This document shows, one piece after another, positions 1 to 7,468 of a DNA stretch of 27,081 nt. The stretch lies in NCBI GenBank assembly GCA_040905445.1, contig JBBDRN010000033.1:1-27081 (forward strand), read 5' to 3'. Below the pieces are notes generated by a model. The model was not told where the DNA came from. It saw nothing but the letters and a program-made list of their open reading frames with translations, and did not search any database. The position numbers and the translations under genes are program-made. Origin of the DNA: SKPT01 sp040905445 (GTDB lineage: Bacteria; Planctomycetota; Phycisphaerae; Phycisphaerales; Phycisphaeraceae). Positions within the stretch are counted from its first letter, which is position 1. Every line of letters starts with the position of its first letter.

Positions 1-67
1 TGATGCTTCATCGACTGCAACCGGGATGATGAGGCTTGTCACACACGTTCTTAGGGATTGGGGATCA

Positions 68-184
68 GGCTCTGTCCGAAAACGTCGTACGGCGGGTGCC
101 ACTGGCGGCTTGTCCGCCAGTGTGCGCGATGGAGCCAGGGCACTGGTGGGCAAGCCACCAGTGGCAACCGTTTCGGACGGAGCC
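68..184. repeat. Composite palindromic repeat: outer inverted repeat with two inner hairpins
   Basis: The outer arms are GGCTCTGTCCGAAAACG (68-84) and its near-perfect complement at 169-184, differing by one substitution and one indel. Inside lie two perfect 9-bp hairpins: CACTGGCGG/CCGCCAGTG (100-108 with 114-122) and CACTGGTGG/CCACCAGTG (141-149 with 155-163). The second hairpin and the right arm recur at 18635-18679, and the GGGTGCCACTG lead-in (94-104) recurs at 12599-12610 and 18711-18808. This is an interspersed palindromic repeat family. Positions 1-67 and 185-276 hold nothing else I can recognise; no gene is visible in 1-276. Confidence 0.8.
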
Positions 185-276
185 GAGGGCTCGGATTGGC
201 GACTGGCGACCGATCATGAGCAACTCAACGCCACGACGCCGAACTCCCCACCCCCAATCCCCGCTAAACTCCCCCC

Positions 277-2676
277 ATGCCGGGGCTCCGCACCCCAGCT
301 CGTCGTTTGCTCCTGCTGCTGGTCCTGCTCCTCGGGCTCGCGGCCGCGACGGATGGCCGCGCCCAGAACGCCGACACGACGGGGGCGGCGGACGCGACAG
401 CCGCGCCGGGGACGCTGATCGGGGCGGCCGTAACCCTCGACATCGACCCCCTCCACGTCGGCCACCTCGGCGCCGTCCGCGCCGGCGACGCGACGCCCCT
501 GCGCGTCTCCCTCCACCACCAGGGCGTCAACCCGCGCGACGTCCTCGTCCGCTGGATCCACAGCGACGCCGACGGCGACACCGTCCACGCCCAGCGCGGC
601 CCCGTCACCCTCCACCCCCAGCGCCGCCAGGACGTCTGGCTCTACTCCACCCCGCCCGCGACGCGCCCCACCCGCACCGCCTGGCGCGTGCAGGTCCTCG
701 ACGCCGAATCCTCCCAACTGCTCGCCAGCCAACCCATCCAGCCGCGCGAGTGGATCGACCCCCGCCAGGCCCTCGTCGGCGTCTTCGGCAGCGCGCCCCT
801 CGGCCTCGAGCCCTACACCGAACGCTACACCCAGCACGAGTCGCTCCACCTCATCCGCGGCCTCGACCTCACCAACCTCCCCGACCGCTGGTATGGCCTC
901 GCCTCCTACCAGACCCTCATCTGGACACGCGACGGCTCCAGCCCCGACGACGCCAGCCTCACGCTCGAACAGCGCAACGCCCTGCGCCACTGGGTCCACC
1001 GTGGCGGCCATCTCGTCATTCTCCTCCCCGCCGTCGGCCAGTGGTGGAGCGGCTCCGAGCTCGCCGACCTCATGCCCGTCGACCCCCAGCGCATCGAGCG
1101 CGTCGAAGCCCGCCCGCCGACATGGGCCGGCGTGCCGCAGACCACGGCCCCGGAACCCGTCGAGTACAACGTCTTTCACGTCGACCCGCCCGGCGTGGCG
1201 GGCGTGCCGGGCGTGGCGGGGGTGGCGGGGGTGGACGTGCTGCTGCGCGATCGCCATGACCGTCCCGTCGTCGTCGCCCGCCGCGTCGGGTTCGGACGCG
1301 TCACCCTCGTCGGCCTCGACTTCGCCGGCGCACCGCTGCGCACCATGGGCCTGCCCAACGGGCAATACCGCGTCTGGAACGAGATCTTTCATTGGCCTGC
1401 CCCGGTCTTCGAGCCCGAGGCCGCCCGCAGCGAGATCCAGGCCCAGCGCATGAGCCGACCCGACATCCGCGAAGACGTCGAGCTCGGCCGCTTCATCCCC
1501 TCACTCGTCGCCATGCGCCAGACAACCGGCCCCGTTCTGGCCTCCGCCGTCCTGCTCTTCGGCCTCTACTGGGTCGTCGCCGGCCCCGTGGTGCATGGCC
1601 TGCTCAAGCGGCGAAAGCTTCTGCATCACAGTTGGCTCGTCTTCACCGCCATCGTCCTCGTCTTCACCGGCCTCACCTGGGGCGGCGCCCTCCTCGTGCG
1701 ATCCAACCAGCCCGCCATCACCCACTTCAGCGTCATCGACGTCGACGCGAACGCCGGCCTGGCCCGGACGCAGAGCTGGATCTCCCTCTTCGTGCCCCAC
1801 TTCGGCCGCGCCGAGGTCACCCTGGGCGCCGACACAGACGGTGGCGAGGGAAGCGGCGGCAACGGCGGGAGTGGCGGGAGTGGCGGGGGTGGCGGGGATC
1901 TGCTCGCCAGCCCCGGCTTCACCATCGCCGGCGAGACGGCCGGCTTCCTCGACCCCCAGCCCTACGTCGTCAACGCCGCCGCTCCCCACCGCGTCAGCGT
2001 CCCCGTCCGCGCCACCGCCAAGCAGTTCCAGCTCGACCACCTCGGCCCGCTCGCCACCACCGCCGCCGCCGTCCCCCGCGCCTCCCACCTGCGCATCGCC
2101 AACGACTGGCCCGCCGGCCGCCTCTCCCATGGCCTGCCCGGCGCGCTCCGCGACGTGCTCATCCTCTACGCCCCGGGCGGCGGCGAGACCCCCTGGGTCT
2201 GGCGACGCGACGACCCCTGGCCTGCTGGCGAGATCCTCGAACTCCAGCCGCCCACCGAGGTGACCCGCCTCGTGCGCCGCCCGGGGCGCTACACCAACGA
2301 ACGCCAGTGGAACGACGAGGGCCTGCTCGGCAGCCTGATCGGCCAGCGCACCGGGCAGCGCTTCGCCGAGCTCGACCCGCTCCAGCTCGCCCTCGCCGAC
2401 AACGAGATTGTCCAGGCCATCGAGATGCTCAGCTTCTACCAGGCCCTGCCCCCACCCAACTTCCGCGCGACCCTCAGCAACCTGCGCCGTCCCGCCACGG
2501 CCTACCAGCGTGCCGTCGGGCGCTCGCTCGATATCACGCACCTGACCACGGGCCGCCGCGTCATCATCATCGGCTACCTCGCCAACGCCCCGCTCCCAGC
2601 CCCGCTGACGGTCAACGGCCAGACGCCGGCGTCGGATGGGTGGACGGTGGTGCGGTGGGTGTATGATTTTGAATGA
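277..2676 (+). CDS. Secreted, membrane-anchored hypothetical protein, probably partner of an ABC system
   Basis: 799 aa. Residues 1-29 form a signal peptide (RR, a Leu-rich core, then a GRAQ cleavage-like site). Residues about 30-170 look like a beta-rich extracytoplasmic domain. Residues about 170-390 look like a Rossmann or glutamine-amidotransferase-like fold (LVGVFGSAPLG; an L..L..W...GG.LVIL pattern). Two membrane segments follow at about 418-441 and 452-474, separated by a basic loop (LLKRRKLLHHSW), then a C-terminal domain of about 325 residues. Two Gly-rich tracts, GVAGVPGVAGVAG near residue 310 and a GGSGGSGG tract near 530, come from 9-bp minisatellites. The ATG at 277 is chosen because it precedes the signal peptide; no Shine-Dalgarno is evident. 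The stop TGA lies inside an AT-rich repeat. An ABC ATPase follows after the inserted four-helix gene, so the two were probably one operon. No enzymatic motif is recognised. The coding call is firm; the role is inferred. Confidence 0.85.
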   Translation: MPGLRTPARRLLLLLVLLLGLAAATDGRAQNADTTGAADATAAPGTLIGAAVTLDIDPLHVGHLGAVRAGDATPLRVSLHHQGVNPRDVLVRWIHSDADGDTVHAQRGPVTLHPQRRQDVWLYSTPPATRPTRTAWRVQVLDAESSQLLASQPIQPREWIDPRQALVGVFGSAPLGLEPYTERYTQHESLHLIRGLDLTNLPDRWYGLASYQTLIWTRDGSSPDDASLTLEQRNALRHWVHRGGHLVILLPAVGQWWSGSELADLMPVDPQRIERVEARPPTWAGVPQTTAPEPVEYNVFHVDPPGVAGVPGVAGVAGVDVLLRDRHDRPVVVARRVGFGRVTLVGLDFAGAPLRTMGLPNGQYRVWNEIFHWPAPVFEPEAARSEIQAQRMSRPDIREDVELGRFIPSLVAMRQTTGPVLASAVLLFGLYWVVAGPVVHGLLKRRKLLHHSWLVFTAIVLVFTGLTWGGALLVRSNQPAITHFSVIDVDANAGLARTQSWISLFVPHFGRAEVTLGADTDGGEGSGGNGGSGGSGGGGGDLLASPGFTIAGETAGFLDPQPYVVNAAAPHRVSVPVRATAKQFQLDHLGPLATTAAAVPRASHLRIANDWPAGRLSHGLPGALRDVLILYAPGGGETPWVWRRDDPWPAGEILELQPPTEVTRLVRRPGRYTNERQWNDEGLLGSLIGQRTGQRFAELDPLQLALADNEIVQAIEMLSFYQALPPPNFRATLSNLRRPATAYQRAVGRSLDITHLTTGRRVIIIGYLANAPLPAPLTVNGQTPASDGWTVVRWVYDFE
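1192..1235 (+). repeat. 9-bp G-rich minisatellite (about 4.9 units) inside a CDS
   Basis: Nearly five units of GGCGTGGCG / GGGGTGGCG run in tandem and encode a Gly-Val-Ala/Pro tract. The unit is closely related to those at 1855-1898 and (complement) 4299-4343. Confidence 0.8.
1855..1898 (+). repeat. 9-bp G-rich minisatellite inside a CDS
   Basis: Tandem GGCGGGAGT units grade into GGCGGGGGT and GGCGGGGAT. They encode a Gly/Ser linker, read in a different phase from the tract at 1192-1235 in the same gene. The linker lies just beyond the second membrane segment. Confidence 0.8.
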
Positions 2677-3155
2677 ATTCAAAATTAGGAATTCAAAATT
2701 CAGAAGCCGGAGATGCGGATGGAGCCTATGCGACACGATGGGACGGCTTACGCGATCGATGAGCGATCCTTCGCCCTGGCGGTGCAGGTCGTGGAGCTGG
2801 CGAAGCACCTCTTGCGCACGGCCAATGACCGCACGCTGACGCGACAGCTTCTGCGCAGCGGCACCTCCATCGGCGCCAACGTCACCGAAGCCCAGGCGGC
2901 GCAGAGCCGCAAGGATTTCATCGCCAAGATGTCCATTGCCCACAAGGAAGCCCGCGAGGCCCGCTACTGGCTCCGCCTGATCAAGGCAACGCAGAAGCCC
3001 CTTGCTCACCAGCTCGCCCCCCTCGAGCAGGAGGTCGACGAAGTCGGCCGCATCCTTGCCGCAATCCTCAAAAACACCAAGGCCAACGACACCCCCAAAT
3101 GAACCGGGGCTCCCCCCTCCGAATTTCTGAATTTTGAATTCTGAATTTTGAATTC
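2664..3155 (+). mobile_element. Putative four-helix-bundle cassette with AT-rich terminal inverted repeats
   Basis: A 31-nt arm at 2675-2705 (GAATTCAAAATT repeated with a short joiner, then CAGAA) matches the reverse complement of 3125-3155 at 29 of 31 positions. The left arm can also fold on itself (ATTTTGAAT at 2666-2674 with ATTCAAAAT at 2677-2685). Between the arms lies one gene, a four-helix-bundle protein. The cassette occupies the whole space between the 799-aa gene, whose stop codon is in the left end, and the ABC ATPase, whose ATG is 8 nt past the right end. The AT-rich ends contrast sharply with the GC-rich surroundings. No transposase and no clear target duplication are visible. 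Mobility is inferred from the inverted repeats and from gene-less relatives at 8191-8215 and 13957-14072. Confidence 0.6.
2719..3102 (+). CDS. Four-helix bundle protein (23S rRNA intervening-sequence / TIGR02436 type)
   Basis: About 127 aa, the usual size of the family first described in intervening sequences of 23S rRNA and structurally related to the Avd accessory protein of diversity-generating retroelements. Family hallmarks are visible: an N-terminal 'RFALAVQVVELAKHL'-type helix (here SFALAVQVVELAKHL), the conserved LLRSGTSIGANVTEAQAAQS segment, then KDFIAKMSIAHKEAREARYWLRL and a C-terminal helix with EVDEVGRILAAILK. The ATG at 2719 is preferred because GGAG (2709-2712) sits 6 nt upstream. 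ATGs at 2713 and 2728 are possible, and the latter gives the more family-like N-terminus (MRHDGTAY). It is not inside an rRNA gene; it lies between protein genes and is enclosed by AT-rich inverted repeats. The molecular function of this family is not established. The family assignment is strong. Confidence 0.9.
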   Translation: MEPMRHDGTAYAIDERSFALAVQVVELAKHLLRTANDRTLTRQLLRSGTSIGANVTEAQAAQSRKDFIAKMSIAHKEAREARYWLRLIKATQKPLAHQLAPLEQEVDEVGRILAAILKNTKANDTPK

Positions 3156-3163
3156 ACACCAAC

Positions 3164-4093
3164 ATGATCCAGACCATCAACCTCACCAAACGCTACGGCG
3201 AGCTCATGGCCCTCGCCAACCTCAACCTCGAAATCAACGAGGGTGACTGCTTCGGCTTCATCGGACCCAACGGCGCCGGCAAGACCACCACCATCAAGAT
3301 CCTCGCCACACTCCTCAAGCCCACATGGGGCGAAGCACGCATCGCGGGCCTTTCCGTCGGACCTGTCAACGCACGCCACGTCCGGCGACTCATCGGCTAC
3401 GTCCCTGACTACTTCGGCTCATACGAAGACATGGTCGTCCAGGAATACCTCGAGTTCTTCGCCGCAGCCTACGATATCCACGGTCCCAAGCGCAAGCAGG
3501 TCGTCAGCGACGTTCTTGACCTCACCGACCTCGCCTACAAGGCCGACGCCGAAGTCAACTCACTCTCGCGCGGCATGCAGCAGCGCCTCAGCCTCGCCCG
3601 CGTGCTCCTTCACGATCCCCAAGTCCTCCTGCTCGACGAGCCCGCGTCAGGCCTCGACCCGCGGGCACGCATCGAGATCCGCGAACTGCTCAAAGAGCTG
3701 CACCGCATGGGCAAAACCATCCTCATCAGCTCGCACATCCTCCTCGAGCTGGCCGACCTGTGCACCACCGTCGGCATCATCGAGCAGGGCCAGCTCCGAT
3801 TCCGCGGCACGATCGACGAAATGTTCCAGCACGCCCGCACCGACCGCATCCTGAACGTCGACGTCGCCCAGCGCCGCAGTGATGCCGCGAGCCTCATTGC
3901 CAAGCTCCCCGGCGTCACCAGCGCCGAAATCACCAACAACCACATCCGCGTCACGCTCGACGTCGAGCAGGGCGACCCCGCCATGATCGCCAGCCAACTC
4001 GTCACCAACGGCTACGCCTTGACGCGCCTCGAAGAGGAGCGCGTCAACCTCGAAACCGCTTTCATGCGCTTTACCAAGGGCCTCGTTCAGTAG
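3164..4093 (+). CDS. ABC transporter ATP-binding protein (ABC-2 type)
   Basis: 309 aa, a single cytoplasmic nucleotide-binding domain that would energise an export-type ABC-2 permease. Walker A is GPNGAGKT (34-41), the signature is LSRGMQ (134-139), Walker B is VLLLDE (154-159), the D-loop is SGLDP, and the switch His is 191 (ISSH). The Q-loop position reads GYVPDYFG, with Asp (82) where Gln is usual; I believe this occurs in one ABC-2 subfamily. Residues about 225-309 form a C-terminal accessory domain. No permease gene lies downstream (the next gene is convergent), so the permease is presumably upstream of the window. The ATG is only 8 nt past an AT-rich repeat and has no Shine-Dalgarno, so the repeat has replaced its native upstream region. 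The stop TAG (4091-4093) is 8 nt before a REP-like palindrome. Confidence 0.95.
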   Translation: MIQTINLTKRYGELMALANLNLEINEGDCFGFIGPNGAGKTTTIKILATLLKPTWGEARIAGLSVGPVNARHVRRLIGYVPDYFGSYEDMVVQEYLEFFAAAYDIHGPKRKQVVSDVLDLTDLAYKADAEVNSLSRGMQQRLSLARVLLHDPQVLLLDEPASGLDPRARIEIRELLKELHRMGKTILISSHILLELADLCTTVGIIEQGQLRFRGTIDEMFQHARTDRILNVDVAQRRSDAASLIAKLPGVTSAEITNNHIRVTLDVEQGDPAMIASQLVTNGYALTRLEEERVNLETAFMRFTKGLVQ

Positions 4094-4101
4094 GGCCTCC
4101 C

Positions 4102-4227
4102 GTAGGGTCCGCTGTGCGGGCCTTCCCTCCGCCGCGATCTCGTGCGCGCAAACTTCAACCCATCCATGGCACCACCTCGAAAGGTGGTGCTCGCCTGATG
4201 CGGCAAGGTCCGCACAGCGGACCCTAC
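4102..4227. repeat. REPIN-like pair of inverted REP palindromes with a central hairpin
   Basis: The left unit is GTAG (4102-4105) followed by GGTCCGC-TGT-GCGGGCC (4106-4122). The right unit is the mirror image, GGTCCGC-ACA-GCGGACC (4207-4223) followed by CTAC (4224-4227). Between them is a perfect 9-bp hairpin, GCACCACCT-CGAA-AGGTGGTGC (4169-4190). A GTAG foot beside an imperfect palindrome, in inverted pairs, is the defining organisation of REP/REPIN sequences mobilised by REP-associated tyrosine transposases. It lies between convergent genes (ABC ATPase and RNase R) and could also terminate transcription. No transposase gene is in this window. Confidence 0.75.
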
Positions 4228-4286
4228 GGCGGACCCCCGGGTCCAAGCGAGTCCGCGAGCGAGGCCACGCAGCCTGCAACGCCGCG

Positions 4287-6866
4287 TTACTTCTTCTCAC
4301 CCCCGCCACCCCCGCCACCCCCGCCACCCCCGCCACCCCCGCGGCGGCGCGGCGACTTCTTCCCCCGCGACGCCTTTTTCTTCGACGGCCGCCCGCGTGA
4401 CTGCGCCTGCCCCGCCTGACCCGACTTCCCCCCGCCCCCACCCCCGCCATCACCATCACGGCCGCGCCCGCCCCGCCGACGGCCCCCGCCCCCGCCGCCG
4501 TTGCCACCGGCGTCCCCGCCTTTCCTCTCTGTCTTCCCCGCCTCCTTCACCTCCTGCGTCTGTTGATGCGCCTTCGCGGCACCCGGCGGCTGCTTGCGCC
4601 CCGCGCCCTTTTTCGCGCCCGGCGCACCCTTGCCACCCGCCGGATCCTCGACAATCACGAGATCCATCTGCCGCCGGCCGAGGTCGACGTTGGCGATGCG
4701 CACGACGAAGCGGTCGCCGATCGTGATCGAACGCCCGCTGCGCTGCGCCACCATCGCCTTGGTGTTCGGGTTCAACTGCCAGCGCTCGTCCGCCCCGGGC
4801 AACTCGGCCGTGCGGATCAGGCCGTCGATCAGGTATCGGTCGATCTGCACGAACAGCCCCGTGCCCGTCACGCCCGTCACCGTCCCCTGGTAGTCCTCGC
4901 CCAGGTGCTCCGACAGCAGCTCCATGACGAGGTAGTCGCGCAGCTCGCGCTCGGCACTCTCGCTGTTGCGCTCGGTCGTGGAGCAATGCTTGCCGATCTC
5001 GTACATCCGCTTCTCGTCCGGCAGCCGGTCGTCGTCCGCCATCGCGCGGGCCACGCGACGCGAACCGCCCTTGGCACGCCGCGCCTCGTGCCCTCCCGCG
5101 TCGAAGAACGCCTCGAGCCCGCGATGGATCACCAGGTCCGGATACCGCCGGATCGGGCTCGTGAAATGCGTGTAATGCTCGCTCGCCAGCGCGAAGTGGC
5201 CGACGAGCAGCGGCGCGTATTCCGCCTTGGAGAGCGTGCGCAGAACAGCCAGGTGCACCGCGTGCTGCGCCGCCTTGCCGCGCACGCTGTCGAGCAACTG
5301 CTGCAGCTCGTGCCGTGACGGCCGCTGCGGGATGTTGTACCCCGCCACCCGTGCGAACTGCTTCAGCTCGCCCAGGTCGTAGGCATCCGGGTCCGGGTGC
5401 ACGCGCCGGATCATCGGGATGTCCAGCGCATCGAACAGCCGCGCCGCCGCCTCGTTGGCCTCGACCATGAACATCTCGATGATCGTGTGTGTGAACGCGT
5501 CGTCCTCCGGCACGGCGTCGACCACGCGCCCCGACTCGTCGAACACCAGCTCCACCTCGGGCAGCTCGAGGCTGATCATCCCCGCCGTCCGCCGCCGCGT
5601 CTGGATCACCTTCGCCAGCTCGTCCATCAACCGAAGCTGCTTGACCAGCTCCTTCGGGTAGTGCGGCTCGGTCTTCGCGTGCTTGCGCGCCTCGCGCAGG
5701 TCGCCGTCAATCAGCGCCTGCGCCTCCAGGTACGTCATCCGCTTCGTCGACCGGATCACGCTGCGGCTGAACCGCGCGTCGATCACCTTCGCCTCTTCGT
5801 CATACCGGATGAAGCAGCTCTTCGCGAAGCGGTTCACACCCTCCTGCAGCGAGCACACCCCGTTGCTCAAAAGCTCCGGCAGCATCGGCACAACCTTGCG
5901 CGGCAGGTAGCTGCTGTTGCCCCGGTCATACGCCTCCGCATCCAGCGCCGTCCCCGGCTGGACAAAGTGCGCAACGTCCGCGATATGCACCCCCAGCTCC
6001 CACGTCCCGTCGTCCAGCCGCCGAATCGAAATCGCGTCGTCGAAGTCCTTCGCGTCCGGCGGGTCGATCGTCGTGATGAACACGTCCGTCAGGTCCTCGC
6101 GATCTTCAGGCACGTTGTCGTCGGCAAACGAGTGCGCCGCGGTCCGCGCGTCGTCCATCACCGCGTCGCTGAACTTCTCCTTGAGCCCGTAGGCGCGGAT
6201 GATCGACTGCGTCTCGACGTCCGGCTCGCCCGCCTCGCCGATCACCTCCGTGATGACGCCGTCCGCCATGTCGCCGGGGCGTGAGCCCGGGTAGGACGTC
6301 AGCTCCACCACGACCTTGTCGCCCACCCGCGCGTTCTTCGCGTGCGGATCACGCACGATCACCGGCTCGTGAAGGATCCGCCCGTCCACCTGCACCAGGT
6401 GCCGCTGCCCGCGCTTCATCAGCGTGCCCACGTACTGCCTGTCCGCACGTTGAATGATCTCGACGATCTTGCCGGTGTAGGGGCTCTTCCCGGTGGCCTT
6501 GCCGCGCCCCGGCTGATGCACGACCTGCGCCCGCACCCGGTCACCCGTCATCGCGTCCATCGTGTGCTGCGGCGGGACGAACAAGTCCCCATGCTGCGTC
6601 AGCTCGTCGGGGATGATGAACCCGAACCCCCGCTCGTGTCGCCGAAACCGCCCGACCATCGTCTGCCCCGGGGGCGGCAGCACGAGGGTCTCCGCGCTGC
6701 CGAGCACCGCCTGGCCCTCGCCCAGCAGCTCGCGCACCGCCTGCTCGAACGCGTCATGCTCCGGCGGCGGAATGCTCAGGTCGTCGGCGAGCTGGTGCAT
6801 CGTCCGCGGCTGGTACCGCCGATCGGCGATGTGCTCGAGGATGCGGCGGGAATAGCGTTCGGGCAT
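4287..6866 (-). CDS. rnr: Ribonuclease R (RNB-family 3'-5' exoribonuclease)
   Basis: About 859 aa, cytoplasmic, processively degrading structured RNA 3' to 5'. An N-terminal winged-helix-like region (about 1-60) is followed by a cold-shock domain (VGRFRRHERGFGFIIPD, 71-87). The RNB catalytic domain has the Mg-binding motif TIDPPDAKDFDDAIS (266-280) with several acidic ligands and SPIRRYPDLVIHR further on. An S1 domain follows (TVTGVTGTGLFVQID). The last 115 or so residues are a low-complexity Gly/Lys/Arg tail ending in a run of Gly and EKK, longer than the usual Lys-rich tail and partly made by a 9-bp minisatellite. The ATG at 6866 begins the recognisable winged helix; an in-frame TTG at 6893 is an alternative. 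Neither has a good Shine-Dalgarno. It is divergent from the YlbF-family gene. Confidence 0.95.
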   Translation of the reverse strand: MPERYSRRILEHIADRRYQPRTMHQLADDLSIPPPEHDAFEQAVRELLGEGQAVLGSAETLVLPPPGQTMVGRFRRHERGFGFIIPDELTQHGDLFVPPQHTMDAMTGDRVRAQVVHQPGRGKATGKSPYTGKIVEIIQRADRQYVGTLMKRGQRHLVQVDGRILHEPVIVRDPHAKNARVGDKVVVELTSYPGSRPGDMADGVITEVIGEAGEPDVETQSIIRAYGLKEKFSDAVMDDARTAAHSFADDNVPEDREDLTDVFITTIDPPDAKDFDDAISIRRLDDGTWELGVHIADVAHFVQPGTALDAEAYDRGNSSYLPRKVVPMLPELLSNGVCSLQEGVNRFAKSCFIRYDEEAKVIDARFSRSVIRSTKRMTYLEAQALIDGDLREARKHAKTEPHYPKELVKQLRLMDELAKVIQTRRRTAGMISLELPEVELVFDESGRVVDAVPEDDAFTHTIIEMFMVEANEAAARLFDALDIPMIRRVHPDPDAYDLGELKQFARVAGYNIPQRPSRHELQQLLDSVRGKAAQHAVHLAVLRTLSKAEYAPLLVGHFALASEHYTHFTSPIRRYPDLVIHRGLEAFFDAGGHEARRAKGGSRRVARAMADDDRLPDEKRMYEIGKHCSTTERNSESAERELRDYLVMELLSEHLGEDYQGTVTGVTGTGLFVQIDRYLIDGLIRTAELPGADERWQLNPNTKAMVAQRSGRSITIGDRFVVRIANVDLGRRQMDLVIVEDPAGGKGAPGAKKGAGRKQPPGAAKAHQQTQEVKEAGKTERKGGDAGGNGGGGGGRRRGGRGRDGDGGGGGGGKSGQAGQAQSRGRPSKKKASRGKKSPRRRGGGGGGGGGGGGGGEKK
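4299..4343 (-). repeat. 9-bp minisatellite encoding the poly-Gly end of RNase R
   Basis: Four full copies plus a partial copy of ACCCCCGCC on the plus strand (GGCGGGGGT on the coding strand) encode the terminal poly-glycine tract. The unit is the same as in the 799-aa gene at 1855-1898, read in another phase. Confidence 0.85.
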
Positions 6867-7001
6867 GGCGGGATCCGTCCGTTCAAGGTTCAAGAGAGGC
6901 CCCCTGGGGTGTCGCGCCCGAGTGCCGGTGTTGCCGCTATGCTACACGCTACAGAGCCCGGGGACAGCCGGAAGGGGGGTCAGACACCACAAGGAACCCG
7001 C

Positions 7002-7394
7002 ATGCCCAGCACCGACCAGATCATCGACCAGGCGCGCGACCTCGGCCGCCAGCTCGCCGACCATGAAGCTGTCAAACGCCTCGCCGACACCTTGAAGCGC
7101 CTCGAGAAGGACACCACCGCGCAGCAGGCGCTCGCCTCCTACCAGCAGCACCTGCAGGCCCTCGGCGCCAAGGAGGCCGCCGGCCAGCCCATCGAGGTCG
7201 CCGAGAAGCGCCAGCTCGAATCCCTCCAGCAGCAGGTCGTCACCAACATCGTCCTTCGCGACTTCCAGATCGCCCAGATGGACTACGTCGACCTGATGCG
7301 CCGCATCGACGAAGCCATGGTCGGCCAGACTCCTCTCGCCGACACCGCCATGGCGCCCGACGCACAACAAGGCGGCGGTCCACCACACGTTTAG
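7002..7394 (+). CDS. YlbF/YmcA-family regulator-like protein
   Basis: 130 aa, soluble, almost entirely helical. It begins MPSTDQIIDQARDLGRQLADHEAVKRL, with the 'A..L...L..HE....L' pattern of the YlbF/YmcA (Com_YlbF) family. It continues with a heptad-rich helix (LKRLEKDTTAQQALASYQ), a central 'EAAGQPIEVAEKRQLESLQQQV' turn, and a last helix ending in DYVDLMRRIDEAM. In Bacillus, members form a complex that affects RNase Y-dependent mRNA maturation; whether this holds here is unknown, although the divergent neighbour is RNase R. The ATG at 7002 is chosen because AAGGA (6991-6995) sits 6 nt upstream. The last 20 or so residues are disordered-looking (Ala/Gly/Pro/Gln). Confidence 0.85.
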   Translation: MPSTDQIIDQARDLGRQLADHEAVKRLADTLKRLEKDTTAQQALASYQQHLQALGAKEAAGQPIEVAEKRQLESLQQQVVTNIVLRDFQIAQMDYVDLMRRIDEAMVGQTPLADTAMAPDAQQGGGPPHV

Positions 7395-7468
7395 CCGCCG
7401 CCCACGCCGGCGCTTGCCTCGCCCCCACCAACCACGGCCGATGCGGCACCGCCCGTCAACCTCCGCCC

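Noticed and set aside
214..1392. Long antisense and alternate frames over the 799-aa gene, and similar ones elsewhere
   Set aside because: They lack start signals, recognisable domains and plausible composition, and mirror real genes in other frames.
2719..3102. Four-helix gene considered as the Avd gene of a diversity-generating retroelement
   Set aside because: No reverse transcriptase, template repeat or variable repeat is visible nearby; only the fold family is shared.
4299..4343. Tandem repeats considered as a CRISPR array
   Set aside because: The units are 9 bp with no spacers and lie in frame within RNase R, so this is a minisatellite.
6867..7001. Promoter in the gap between RNase R and the YlbF-family gene
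   Set aside because: A TATGCT hexamer (6938-6943) has no acceptable -35 at normal spacing on either strand, so I do not call it.
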